Virus record (IMG/VR): IMGVR_UViG_3300019458_000045 | Location: 1 to 50,214 of that record | DNA length: 50,214 bases | Origin: a virus | Strand: one strand, 5' to 3' | Shown here: positions 14,501 through 21,780 of the stretch, in pieces | Layout: each line of letters starts with the position of its first letter | Numbering within the stretch: position 1 is the first letter of the stretch | Position numbers and translations under genes: made by a program | The notes under the pieces: generated by a model | The model's database searches: none | What the model was told of the DNA's origin: nothing | The model's input: the letters and a program-made list of their open reading frames with translations, nothing else

Positions 14501-14919
14501 TGGACGAGGCATACAGCCCGCTCAAGGTGTACATCGCCAGCCGGTTCCCCGACCGGGACGACTGTCTGTACCTTAAGGGGCAACTGGAAGCCCGAGGCTA
14601 TCAAGTCACCTCGACGTGGCTCACCCCGGCGGACGGCAACTCCGCGAACATGGCGACCCTGCGCGGCAAGCACGTTGAGTGCCGACAGCGGGCTATCAAG
14701 GACATCGAGGACATCAAGGCGGCCGATGTCGTCGTCCTGATGTCGCCCAAGAAGGCCCACAGGAACGGCACAGGCGGGCGTCACGTCGAGTGCGGCATCT
14801 CCATCGCCCTGGGCAAGCCCATCATCCTCGTTGGGGAGCGGGAGAACGTGTTCCACTATCACCCCCTGGTGCGGGTCGTCGGGGACGAAATGGGCGTATA
14901 CGGGGCGCTAGGAGCTTGA
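14500..14919 (+). CDS. nucleoside 2-deoxyribosyltransferase-like protein
   Basis: The 139 residues open with KVYIASRFPDRDD, the strand-loop typical of the nucleoside 2-deoxyribosyltransferase fold. AIKDIEDIKAADVVVLMSPKKAHRNGTGGRHVECGISIALGKPIILVG follows over residues 65-110, with an Asp-rich helix and a Gly-rich loop as in the family. It probably acts on nucleotides or nucleotide-linked ligands with its upstream neighbour. ATG 14500 overlaps the preceding TGA. Confidence 0.75.
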   Translation: MDEAYSPLKVYIASRFPDRDDCLYLKGQLEARGYQVTSTWLTPADGNSANMATLRGKHVECRQRAIKDIEDIKAADVVVLMSPKKAHRNGTGGRHVECGISIALGKPIILVGERENVFHYHPLVRVVGDEMGVYGALGA

Positions 14920-15878
14920 GCCTGTCCCTGCTGTCGGCCCTCACGTCCAAGCTCGGGGAGTACGACTCCAACCCTGTCCGAGACGACGGGGAGTACGAGT
15001 TCGTATGTCCCAGGTGCCCCAAGCAGGACGGCAAGCGCAAGCTGGGGGTCAACGTCTCCCGCAAGGTGTTCAACTGCTTCCGGTGCGGGTGGCGCGGGCG
15101 GCTGGTCGATCTCTTGCGGGCCCTGGGTATCAACCCGCTTTCCCTCGGCCCCGACCTGGGCATACGCCCGGTGGCCGCCTCGGACACCTACGGCCCGAAG
15201 GTGCGGCCGGACCAGATTCCCGGCTATACCCCTCTGCCGGAGCCGGACCAGCCCATGAGCCGGATAGAGCAGGTGGCGTACGACTACTGCCGGGAGCGCG
15301 GCCTGGACGACGTGGGCGAGGTCACGTCCCTTCGCCTGGGAACGTCCACGGAGAAGGACCTTGCCGGGCGGCTGGTGATCCCGGTGTTCGAGGACGGCCG
15401 CATGGCGGGGTACTTCGCCCGGTCCCTGTTCGACTACCTTGAACCCAAGGACAAGGTTGGGCCGGAGTACCTGGGCTGGGCCCCCAAGGGAGAGTTGGCG
15501 TACGGCCTGGACCTGATGCGGCCCGGCCACGTCCTCGTCCTGGTCGAGGGGTTTTGGGATTGGGTGCGGGTGCGGAAGGTATCGCGGTCCCTGGATTCGT
15601 TGGCGCTGCTTGGGTCCAACCTCGGGCCCGTGGCGGCGGGCAAGATCCTGGCCCGGCGGCCCGGCCGCATCGTCGTCATGCTGGACGGCGACGAGGCTGG
15701 GGAGCGCGGCACCCGCAAGATCGTGTCTGAGCTGCTGGTCCACCGGAAGTTCGCCTCCGTCCACGTCGCCCGTCCCCCAGTGGGCAAGGACCCCGACGAG
15801 TTGACGGCGGGCACGATCCTCGCCCTGGTGAACGAGGCCATACCCGCCGTCAACTGGCTTATCAAGCACGGGCGGTAG
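14916..15878 (+). CDS. DnaG-type primase with zinc finger and Toprim domain
   Basis: I chose TTG 14916 (overlapping TGA, AGGAG at 14905-14909), giving 320 residues. A CPRC...CFRC zinc-binding domain lies at about residues 31-56, and the Toprim motifs VLVEGFWDW (about 207) and VVMLDGDEAG (about 254) mark the catalytic core. The protein is shorter than bacterial DnaG and lacks a helicase-binding C-terminal domain. It would make primers for the polymerase at 8487 and work with the helicase at 12683. It is the last plus-strand gene before convergent minus-strand genes. Confidence 0.85.
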   Translation: MSLSLLSALTSKLGEYDSNPVRDDGEYEFVCPRCPKQDGKRKLGVNVSRKVFNCFRCGWRGRLVDLLRALGINPLSLGPDLGIRPVAASDTYGPKVRPDQIPGYTPLPEPDQPMSRIEQVAYDYCRERGLDDVGEVTSLRLGTSTEKDLAGRLVIPVFEDGRMAGYFARSLFDYLEPKDKVGPEYLGWAPKGELAYGLDLMRPGHVLVLVEGFWDWVRVRKVSRSLDSLALLGSNLGPVAAGKILARRPGRIVVMLDGDEAGERGTRKIVSELLVHRKFASVHVARPPVGKDPDELTAGTILALVNEAIPAVNWLIKHGR

Positions 15879-16164
15879 GTTCGCTGAACAGGTGGGCCGG
15901 GAACCTGAATCGGAAGGGCTTGGTGGGGAAATCCATGCCGACGTCCGTGATAGCCTAGGTTTGGATCTTGACCATACGTTTCGGCCAGGGATAGTTCAGG
16001 AGACCCTCTTCTCCATACACCATTGCGGACTTGACCTGAACACTGTGGCACTTGACTCCTGCGTCCAGCAGGGCTAGGGCCACAGGTCACTGCTCGGTGT
16101 TTCTCAACTGGGACCGTCCCCTCTTCAAGTGATCCTCGGTCACCGGGACGTAACGGTACTTCAT
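15862..16164 (-). pseudogene. interrupted CPVALA-family gene (in-frame TGA and TAG)
   Basis: ATG 16164 has a good ribosome site (AAAGGAGG). The frame reads MKYRYVPVTEDHLKRG..., meets TGA at 16089-16087, continues PVALALLDAGVK..., meets TAG at 15957-15955, continues AITDVG...TKPFRFRFP and ends at TGA 15864-15862. All three pieces match one protein family also present at 23084 (H-x-x-x-G, CPVALA, a late LP/YP segment, KPF-F). TGA stands where that paralogue has Cys25. It may be a decayed gene, three tiny coupled ORFs, or a recoded gene. Its 3' end overlaps the primase end by 17 nt. Confidence 0.55.
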
Positions 16165-16178
16165 GGCTGCCTCCTTTC

Positions 16179-16463
16179 CTAGACGGTAGCTCCAACCAAC
16201 CCCTTGCACGTCGTCCTCGTATGCAACTGGGACGATACCGCCCCCCCGCTCACCGGCTGCTGGATTGTCTGCTGACAGTGGAGGCACGTCCAGCCCGTGC
16301 CGCTCCTCCACTCAGCCGGATACCGCAGGTCGGCCGCATCTGACACCCGGGATAGACGATTCGCCTCCCCTGACAAGGATGCCAGCGCCCTCCCGCGCTT
16401 GCGGGCGCGTTCCACCGCCCGGTTCCTTGGGCGGTCCCGTTCGACACGTTTCAAGTAGCTCAT
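16179..16463 (-). CDS. small zinc-finger-like basic protein, 94 aa
   Basis: ATG 16463 is preceded by AGGAGG (16474-16469). The N-terminal half is strongly basic (ERARKRGRALASL). The C-terminal half holds TGWTCLHCQQTIQQP and a later HTRTTC, a CxxC...H..C arrangement suggesting a zinc site. It lies between the Ala-rich protein and the interrupted CPVALA gene in a minus-strand operon. No family is recognised with confidence. Confidence 0.6.
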   Translation of the reverse strand: MSYLKRVERDRPRNRAVERARKRGRALASLSGEANRLSRVSDAADLRYPAEWRSGTGWTCLHCQQTIQQPVSGGAVSSQLHTRTTCKGLVGATV

Positions 16464-16471
16464 TAGTCCTC

Positions 16472-17047
<576 letters not shown>

Positions 17048-17066
17048 ATTGGCCTCCTTCAGTACG

Positions 17067-17531
17067 TTAACGCGCCAGCCCGCGAATAGTTGCCTCGATT
17101 GTCGCCCACCGCCGGGAAATCTGCGGGGCGGTCACTCCCAGCTTCTCCGCGATGTCGCACTGTCGGTACCCTTTCCGGGCCCATGCCAGCACTTCCCGAT
17201 CCTTCGGCCCCAGCCGGGCGCTAACCTCGTCCAGGAAGATACGGGCCGTCTCGTCCCGCCCCGGGGCGTGAAGGGACCGTGCCTCGTTGATCGGCCGTTC
17301 CCCGTCCGCCAACCTCTTGGTGCGCCGGATAGCGTCCGTAGACACGTTGACGAAGGCCCGGGACGCTATCTTGCGGAACTCGCCCCACGTCCTGCCTGGG
17401 TACTTCACGGACAGCCGCCATACCAGGGTTGTCATGTCCGCTACGGCCGCCTCAACGTCCCCGGGGCGCATCCGTCGGGCGACGTGGTACATGAGCGGGC
17501 GCAGACGGACTACCGCCTCCTCGAGGTTCAC
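17067..17531 (-). CDS. sigma-70-like / HTH transcription factor, 154 aa
   Basis: GTG 17531 overlaps the TGA of the upstream gene. The N-terminal part (LRPLMYHVARRMRPGDVEAAVADMTTLVWRL) resembles sigma region 2. The C-terminal part, LGPKDREVLAWARKGYRQCDIAEKLGVTAPQISRRWATIEATIRGL, is a typical sigma region 4 helix-turn-helix. Length fits small ECF-like phage sigma factors. It may direct RNA polymerase to middle or late phage promoters; it could instead be only an HTH regulator. Confidence 0.65.
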   Translation of the reverse strand: MNLEEAVVRLRPLMYHVARRMRPGDVEAAVADMTTLVWRLSVKYPGRTWGEFRKIASRAFVNVSTDAIRRTKRLADGERPINEARSLHAPGRDETARIFLDEVSARLGPKDREVLAWARKGYRQCDIAEKLGVTAPQISRRWATIEATIRGLAR

Positions 17532-17752
17532 TCCTCCCGCTCCGTCCGTGGCGCCCACCGTGGAGTATGCCCGTAGTGCCGCTCCCGGTCGAGCATCCGA
17601 AGGATGTCCTGAAGCTCCCGCGCCAGTTTGCGCGACGGCAGCGGGACTCCCATCCGCCGATAGGCTCGGCGGTGCCTCATGAGTGTTTGCCACTTTGACC
17701 CCCGTTTCCTAATCGGGAAACTGATACCATGACTACAGGCGCTACACCGCAC
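17528..17752 (-). CDS. small Cys-containing basic protein, 74 aa
   Basis: I chose GTG 17752, 4 nt after the previous stop. The product begins with RCSACSHGISFPIRKRGSKW, a CxxC in a basic context, and continues as a basic helix (RHRRAYRRMG) and an acidic/basic tail ending RTEREE. An internal ATG (17680) is an alternative start. It is coupled to the sigma-like gene through GTGA. No family is assigned. Confidence 0.5.
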   Translation of the reverse strand: MRCSACSHGISFPIRKRGSKWQTLMRHRRAYRRMGVPLPSRKLARELQDILRMLDRERHYGHTPRWAPRTEREE

Positions 17753-17756
17753 GGGC

Positions 17757-18149
17757 CTACGCCCGGCAATCGCAAAGATCGGAGAAGTACACCGGGTCGA
17801 ACAGGCTCCCCACTTGGCGGTCCCGCCACGGGTCCCCGGGGCGGTGGAGCCCTTCCTGGGACAGCCGTATTTCCGCCCCGGTTGGAAGCGCATCGAAAAA
17901 CGTCCCGTGAACGTGCCAACAAGCGGCGGATGTCCGCCTGCGCTCTCCGCTCTTGACGCGGTGTAATCCGTGCTGCGCTCCCGGGCCGCGACGGTCCAGG
18001 ACTCGCAGGCGGACATTGTGCTTCTCGCTCCCGCCCCTTGTGTAACCGGCGGGGCGACAGAACAAGAATTGCACGTTGCCGCCGTAGTGTTCGTTGACGA
18101 TGTTCAGGGCGGCCTGAAGGTCTTCATACGACGCGTTGCGAACCAGCAT
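17757..18149 (-). CDS. conserved phage protein (WHVHGTFFDAL type), 130 aa
   Basis: This 130-residue protein opens MLVRNASYEDLQAALNIVNEHYGGNV and has LRVLDRRGPGAQH, ACWHVHGTFFDALP, GDPWRDRQVGSL and a final DPVYFSDLCDC. I know this set of motifs from a recurrent phage protein of unknown function found beside accessory genes. The conserved HVHG and CDC could bind metal. A GGGGATAG ribosome site precedes ATG 18149. Confidence 0.7.
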   Translation of the reverse strand: MLVRNASYEDLQAALNIVNEHYGGNVQFLFCRPAGYTRGGSEKHNVRLRVLDRRGPGAQHGLHRVKSGERRRTSAACWHVHGTFFDALPTGAEIRLSQEGLHRPGDPWRDRQVGSLFDPVYFSDLCDCRA

Positions 18150-18159
18150 GGCTATCCCC

Positions 18160-18861
18160 TTAAAGGGTGAATTCCTCCGCTTCCCCGCGTGTCAGGAAGA
18201 AATGAATCCCGCCCGCGCACTCGATCCACTTATCTGGTTCCCACTTGTGGGCCTTGACCATTTCCCCGGCCCGGTAGGCTGTTACCGCGTCCCGCAGGCT
18301 ATACCCAACATCCGCCCCGATAACGTCCAGGACGCGGACATGAGACGCTCGGCACTTTCGCCCCGTTGCGTTGGAGCGGGCCGCGTCGGCCGGGATTTCC
18401 AGTTTGACGATGACTTCTTTCTCGCCGCCCGGTTCCGCCTTACACTTTTTCCAACCGATGAAGGCCCCCTCCGGGGGCGTGATTTCAGTGGCTGGGAGGT
18501 CCGCCCCCTGGAGGTTCGCCCCCCGGAGGTTCGCCCCCCGGAGGTTCGCCCCCTGGAGGTCCGCCCCCTGGAGGTCCGCCCTCTGGAGGTACGCCCACTG
18601 GAGGTTCGCCCCCCGGAGGTCCGCCCTCTGGAGGTCCGCCCCCCGGAGGTCCGCCCCCTGGAGGTCCGCCCCCTGGAGGTCCGCCCCCTGGAGGTTCGCC
18701 CTCTGGAGGTCCGCCCCCCGGAGGTTCGCCCCATGGAGGTTCGCCCTCTGGAGGTACGCCCCCCGGAGGTTCGCCCCCCGGAGGTCCGCCCCGCCTGCTA
18801 CTGCGGTGGCCACGGATTCCCACTCCCCGATTGTCGAGCCGTCCAAGCGCTTGATCAGCAT
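18160..18861 (-). CDS. pentapeptide-repeat protein with conserved C-terminal domain
   Basis: Residues about 25-125 are an unbroken array of A-[DN]-L-[RQ]-[GR] pentapeptides, which form a right-handed quadrilateral beta-helix. Residues about 135-233 (FIGWKKC, VIVKLEIPADAARSNATGRKCR, ECAGGIHFFLTRGEAEEF) match a domain found after pentapeptide repeats in phage and bacterial proteins (DUF5758 in my recollection). Some pentapeptide proteins mimic DNA and inhibit gyrase; whether this one does is unknown. GGAGG lies just before ATG 18861. The coding DNA is a tandem 15-bp repeat. Confidence 0.85.
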   Translation of the reverse strand: MLIKRLDGSTIGEWESVATAVAGGADLRGANLRGAYLQRANLHGANLRGADLQRANLQGADLQGADLQGADLRGADLQRADLRGANLQWAYLQRADLQGADLQGANLRGANLRGANLQGADLPATEITPPEGAFIGWKKCKAEPGGEKEVIVKLEIPADAARSNATGRKCRASHVRVLDVIGADVGYSLRDAVTAYRAGEMVKAHKWEPDKWIECAGGIHFFLTRGEAEEFTL

Positions 18862-18882
18862 ATATCCTCCGCTTCCCTAGTG

Positions 18883-19065
18883 TTATCTGTGACAGTATCC
18901 CGCCTCGATCAACCGAACGGCCATCCGGCCATAGCTTCCCTGTAGCGTCCAGGCGAGCCCAGTGTCGATCAAATGCTGGAACAGCCGGACGATTTCCGCT
19001 TCGTCTAGCTCTCCCTGCTCATACCGGATGATTGCGTCCACGTCATCGTATTGTGTGTTCTTCAT
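18883..19065 (-). CDS. conserved small phage protein ([13 protein letters not shown] type), 60 aa
   Basis: ATG 19065 has GGAGG upstream (19078-19074). The protein reads [50 protein letters not shown], a pattern I recall from a very common short phage protein (DUF7417-like). It is all-helical; its function is unknown. It is the first gene after the TTGACA element at 19166. Confidence 0.75.
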   Translation of the reverse strand: MKNTQYDDVDAIIRYEQGELDEAEIVRLFQHLIDTGLAWTLQGSYGRMAVRLIEAGYCHR

Positions 19066-19137
19066 GGACTGTCCTCCGCAATTACCATGCCATACGAATC
19101 CTCGATTTCCACGCGGGATTCCATGTTCGACCCGACA

Positions 19138-19166
19138 AATTTCGTCATTGTGACGGGAATTGTCAA
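19138..19166 (-). promoter_or_regulatory. TTGACA promoter-like element with operator palindrome
   Basis: On the minus strand TTGACA (19166-19161) is followed after 17 nt by GAAATT. The surrounding CAAATTGTTGACAATT and the downstream ATGACGAAATTT recur at 20335-20307. The plus strand reads GTGACGGGAATTGTCAAC, close to GTGACAGGAATTGTCAC at 21428. The -10 match is weak, so this may be an operator rather than a strong sigma-70 promoter. Confidence 0.5.
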
Positions 19167-19179
19167 CAATTTGTGTCAC

Positions 19180-19491
19180 CTATCCCCATATGAATCCCGT
19201 ATCCGGCCGGAACGTCGCCCGGTACGGCGAGTACCTGCGTCCGCCCCCGTCCCGTCGATTGCAGGGACCGCATAGCGGCCGTAGGTTCCCGGCCTTCCAG
19301 TCCCGGATGTACCGCGTCATCCTGGACCAGCGCGAGAGCCGGGCCGGATCATAGTCCCGGCCGTTCGGATGATCGAATTGCAAGTCCTTGCGCGTCTTGC
19401 ACTCGGCGCACCGTCCGCCCATAACGCGGAACAGCTCTTTACGCTTGGCCTTAGCCCAACGTACCAACCGGGCGGATTTGGATTCCTGCAC
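19180..19491 (-). CDS. HNH endonuclease
   Basis: GTG 19491 has AGGGAG upstream. The 103-residue protein carries C28-x2-C31, the catalytic FDHPNG (D40, H41), N69 in GNLRPLCGPCN and C74-x2-C77, the full ββα-metal HNH motif with its structural zinc cysteines. The N-terminus is basic. Stand-alone HNH genes in phages may be homing enzymes or packaging-linked nucleases. This one is far from the terminase and no intron is evident, so a homing-type gene is more likely. Confidence 0.85.
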   Translation of the reverse strand: MQESKSARLVRWAKAKRKELFRVMGGRCAECKTRKDLQFDHPNGRDYDPARLSRWSRMTRYIRDWKAGNLRPLCGPCNRRDGGGRRYSPYRATFRPDTGFIWG

Positions 19492-19501
19492 GTTGCTCTC
19501 C

Positions 19502-19699
19502 CTAATCCGTAGTGCCGAATTCCGGGCAATCGGGATACTCAGGCTCCGGCTCCCGGGGAACGTCAAGCTCGCAAGCGTAACAGATCCCCCGGTTATCCCG
19601 GTAGCATCCGCCGCACAAGTACACGTCGGCGTCGTGCCGGTCCATGTAGGCGCAAGAGAAGCTTGCGCCGGAACAGCCGCAGTTTACACAAGCGTACAT
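19502..19699 (-). CDS. Cys-rich zinc-finger-like protein, 65 aa
   Basis: The product has CVNCGCSG, SCAY, LCGGC, ICYAC and DCPE, nine cysteines mostly in CxxC pairs, so it very probably binds zinc. An AAGGAAG ribosome site precedes ATG 19699. The start overlaps the 3' end of the next upstream gene by 16 nt. No wider family is recognised. Confidence 0.6.
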   Translation of the reverse strand: MYACVNCGCSGASFSCAYMDRHDADVYLCGGCYRDNRGICYACELDVPREPEPEYPDCPEFGTTD

Positions 19700-19950
19700 G
19701 GGTTGCTTCCTTCCTGATATAGTACCGCGTCTTGGTCGAATTCGTTGCGAAGGCAGGCTGCCAGATCCCCGACGGCTTCCCCGCTCACTTCGATGATCCA
19801 GGTTTCCTCCCGCCTGCCTTGCCAGTACCCGATAGCGGGAATCAACGTGAATCCAAGGACACCGTAGTTAGCAAGGGCCCGGGCGAGAGCACCTTCGGGG
19901 ATGCGCGCCCCGTTCCTTGCATTGTCGCCACCTAGATAGATCCGGCTCAT
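19684..19950 (-). CDS. hypothetical protein, 88 aa
   Basis: I chose ATG 19950 (MSRIYLGGDNARNGARIPEGALARALANYG) over the upstream in-frame start at 20049 because it sits after GAGGA and within a normal intergenic spacing. The rest has a beta-alpha-beta feel (FTLIPAIGYWQGRREETWIIEVSG then a helix). It may be a small ferredoxin-like domain. Function unknown. Confidence 0.55.
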   Translation of the reverse strand: MSRIYLGGDNARNGARIPEGALARALANYGVLGFTLIPAIGYWQGRREETWIIEVSGEAVGDLAACLRNEFDQDAVLYQEGSNPCTLV

Positions 19951-19997
19951 ACCGCTAATCCTCGGGATGCGCCCCGGTCGGGGCGCATTGACGGGGA

Positions 19998-20204
19998 CTA
20001 GCAAACCTTGGTGATTCGCCCGTCCCGGACCGTTACTTGAGCATACCACTTGCGGACCGTGGGCGACGGCCCAACGACGGGGTACGTCCCGTCGCCCCGG
20101 TACTCCGGGCCAAACAGGGACGTTTCCAGGAATACCCGGCCCGCGTCACGGCCGACGAATCCGCGGAGATCCTTCTTGGTGCGGGCACCGTAAACGGACA
20201 TCAT
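19998..20204 (-). CDS. conserved small phage protein (ETSLFGPEYRGDG type), 68 aa
   Basis: A strong GGGGAGG precedes ATG 20204. The protein reads SVYGARTKKDLRGFVG...VFLETSLFGPEYRGDGTYPVVGPSPTVRKWYAQV, a pattern I recall from a widespread family of short phage proteins with no known role. It is likely a beta-rich single domain. The element at 20335-20307 lies about 100 nt upstream and may drive it. Confidence 0.7.
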   Translation of the reverse strand: MMSVYGARTKKDLRGFVGRDAGRVFLETSLFGPEYRGDGTYPVVGPSPTVRKWYAQVTVRDGRITKVC

Positions 20205-20294
20205 GGGTCTAACCTCCCCTCGCCACTATTGGCGCTATCAGTCTAGCAATCCCCTTGCCAACCGGAAACGCTCCGGCCGCCCAGGAATTGCAGT

Positions 20295-20672
20295 TTACCA
20301 CGGCCGAAATTTGTCATAGCGCCACGAATTGTCAACAATCTGCGTAATCCGTCCGCCTCGACCGTTCAACGCTCCTTCGAACAGGCAAGCGTAATGCGGC
20401 CCCCAACGTAGGGCGATCAGTCGGAAGTAGACGGCCGCATAGTCCGGCCCGTGATGGGCGAACCGGGGCGCTAGTACGTGGGCTACTTCATGCAGTACCA
20501 TTTTCTCGAATCGGGCCCACTTGGGTACCGTGATGTACCGACGTAGCGCACTACCCCCAGCCCTACGGCGGCCCCGGCCGTCCGCTACCGCTATGGGTCT
20601 ATTCTGTCCTGGGAAGGCTCTCCGGAACGCAGGGGACGATTGCAGGGACCGCACAATTGTGCCTACCTGCAC
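20295..20672 (-). CDS. zincin-like putative metallopeptidase (HEVAH)
   Basis: The 125-residue protein has H61-E62-V-A-H65 followed by HHGPDYAAVY (third ligand near H74), and upstream VADGRGRRRAGG and PKWARFEKMVLHE. This matches the TIGR04338-type putative metallohydrolase seen in actinobacteria and their phages. GTG 20672 overlaps the upstream stop. Upstream in the same frame, past a TAG, there is a short homologous-looking stretch (SPGNGRFPSGTEV), so the true N-terminus may be longer or lost. Substrate unknown. Confidence 0.65.
   Translation of the reverse strand: MQVGTIVRSLQSSPAFRRAFPGQNRPIAVADGRGRRRAGGSALRRYITVPKWARFEKMVLHEVAHVLAPRFAHHGPDYAAVYFRLIALRWGPHYACLFEGALNGRGGRITQIVDNSWRYDKFRPW
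20307..20335 (-). promoter_or_regulatory. second TTGACA promoter-like element
   Basis: Minus-strand TTGACA (20335-20330) and AAATTT (20312-20307) are 17 nt apart, within the repeated context GATTGTTGACAATTC...ATGACAAATTT shared with 19166-19138. It lies inside the 3' end of the zincin gene and upstream of the gene at 20204. The perfect -35 and poor -10 suggest either an activator-dependent promoter or an operator. Confidence 0.5.
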
Positions 20673-21142
20673 TTCCGTCCCGCTCGGGAAACGGCCGTTA
20701 CCCGGAGACTAGGATACCCGTATCTCCATGCCGCATAGGGTAGCGGTGCGCTCGGTAGGTTGGAATCGTAGATGTCATTGTCCAGGAACGCTACGGCGTG
20801 GGCCGCTACCACGTAAACTGGACTGAGGAAAGCAAACATCAAGACACCGCGTCCGCTAAGGTTAGGGTCATCTGTAGATATGACAGTCCGTCCTAGTACG
20901 TCCTGGATTGCGTCCCCTACCTGTTGATTGTGGCGCTCCCATGCTCGATAGGCCCACGGCGTCAATTCGGCCACGGCACGGAACGGCCCCGGGTTAGATA
21001 GATCATAGTATCCATGCGGCCGTAGGGCACGGTCGTACTCCGCGAGCAGGGGTTCGGCGTCCGCAGGCTCGAATCCTTCCGCTTGCAGGATGGCGGCCAG
21101 TAGACATATCGGCCGCCCGTGCTGCTGTAGATGGGTCACCAT
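20663..21142 (-). CDS. hypothetical protein, 159 aa
   Basis: ATG 21142 is set by GGGAGGAT (21158-21151). The protein has an N-terminal helical half (HLQQHGRPICLLAAILQAEGFEP, LLAEYDRALRP) resembling small phage proteins that begin with a short helix-turn pattern. A more hydrophobic stretch (MFAFLSPVYVVAAHAVAFL) follows, then a basic C-terminus. It overlaps the zincin gene by 10 nt. Family unknown. Confidence 0.55.
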   Translation of the reverse strand: MVTHLQQHGRPICLLAAILQAEGFEPADAEPLLAEYDRALRPHGYYDLSNPGPFRAVAELTPWAYRAWERHNQQVGDAIQDVLGRTVISTDDPNLSGRGVLMFAFLSPVYVVAAHAVAFLDNDIYDSNLPSAPLPYAAWRYGYPSLRVTAVSRAGRKCR

Positions 21143-21147
21143 AGCTG

Positions 21148-21339
21148 CTATCCTCCCGTGCCGTCGAACGTTTCCCATCCGGCGTCCGGATTGCCGTCCA
21201 GCGCCGCTATCACGCGGTTCGGGTCCAGGTAGGATAGGTCCCGTTCCTGGTCCCGGAGCGTATCGCCCGGGGCGCTAGTGGTCAGGCCCATGCGGGCACC
21301 TACACCTTCCGCCCGAACACATAGCGGACACTCCAGCAA
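21148..21339 (-). CDS. small CxxC protein, about 63 aa (start uncertain)
   Basis: The frame encodes LLECPLCVRAEGVGARMGLTTSAPGDTLRDQERDLSYLDPN, with a CPLC knuckle near the N-terminus as in many short phage proteins. I place the start at TTG 21339; GTG 21444 or ATG 21291 are alternatives. It is the first gene of the minus-strand block, downstream of the operator region at 21399-21443. Confidence 0.4.
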   Translation of the reverse strand: MLECPLCVRAEGVGARMGLTTSAPGDTLRDQERDLSYLDPNRVIAALDGNPDAGWETFDGTGG

Positions 21340-21398
21340 GTCCTGTGCCGTGCCGGAACAGCCTAGATTCGCGGGAATCGCGGTTCCAAACTGGGAAG

Positions 21399-21443
21399 TG
21401 ACAAAAACTGTCAACAATTTGCGGAAGGTGACAGGAATTGTCA
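21399..21443. promoter_or_regulatory. operator-like palindromes between divergent gene blocks
   Basis: TGACAAAAACTGTCA (21399-21413) and GTGACAGGAATTGTCAC (21427-21443) are short inverted repeats sharing the half-site TGACA/TGTCA. The first includes a minus-strand TTGACA (21414-21409). They sit between the leftward block (from 21339) and the rightward gene at 21538, a natural place for a divergent control region. Confidence 0.5.
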
Positions 21444-21537
21444 CGTGGAAACCGCGAAATTTGCGGAATTTGGGCTGGCATGGGGATTGCGGGAAGGTCA
21501 GGGTGGAAAGAATGGGGGATGGATGATGGAGGAAGCC

Positions 21538-21735
21538 ATGTACACGGTCAGCAGCGTCAAGACTAGCGACACGCAGTACCCTACTCTCCGAGATGCGGCC
21601 CGGGCCGCTCTGCGCATCGACGCTGAGTATCAGTCCGCCTACGGCGTGCAGGTCGAGGGCCCGAGCGGACGGTCGCTCTCGACGGACGACCCATCAGACC
21701 TGCTCCGCCTCCACCTCGCGGCGGCCCGCGAGTAG
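21538..21735 (+). CDS. hypothetical protein, 65 aa
   Basis: ATG 21538 follows GGAGGAAG at 21529. The protein is mixed (MYTVSSVKTSDTQYPTLRDAARAALRIDAEYQSAYGVQVEG) with an alpha-beta pattern and ends in an Ala/Arg helix. It is the only gene on the plus strand between the divergent control region and the long non-coding region. No family is recognised. Confidence 0.6.
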   Translation: MYTVSSVKTSDTQYPTLRDAARAALRIDAEYQSAYGVQVEGPSGRSLSTDDPSDLLRLHLAAARE

Positions 21736-21748
21736 CCCCCGCCCGGTC

Positions 21749-21766
21749 GGCCCCCTGCGGGGGGCC
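21749..21766 (+). terminator. GC hairpin after the gene at 21538
   Basis: GGCCCCC-TGCG-GGGGGCC is a perfect 7-bp stem 13 nt after the stop codon. No T-run follows, so termination strength is uncertain, but position and stability suggest a transcript end. Confidence 0.45.
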
Positions 21767-21780
21767 CTCCGGTTGTGGAC

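Noticed and set aside
15434-16195. 253-codon minus-strand ORF across the primase end
   Set aside because: Most of it is antisense to the primase Toprim region and it uses a different frame from the family-matching pieces at 16164-15862.
17067-17693. 208-codon version of the sigma-like gene
   Set aside because: The extra N-terminus overlaps the upstream gene and is Ala/Pro-rich without the family pattern. GTG 17531 is coupled to the upstream stop.
17528-18016. 162-codon version of the gene ending at 17528
   Set aside because: Its N-terminal two thirds run antiframe through the well-supported conserved protein at 17757-18149. The shorter start GTG 17752 fits the gene spacing better.
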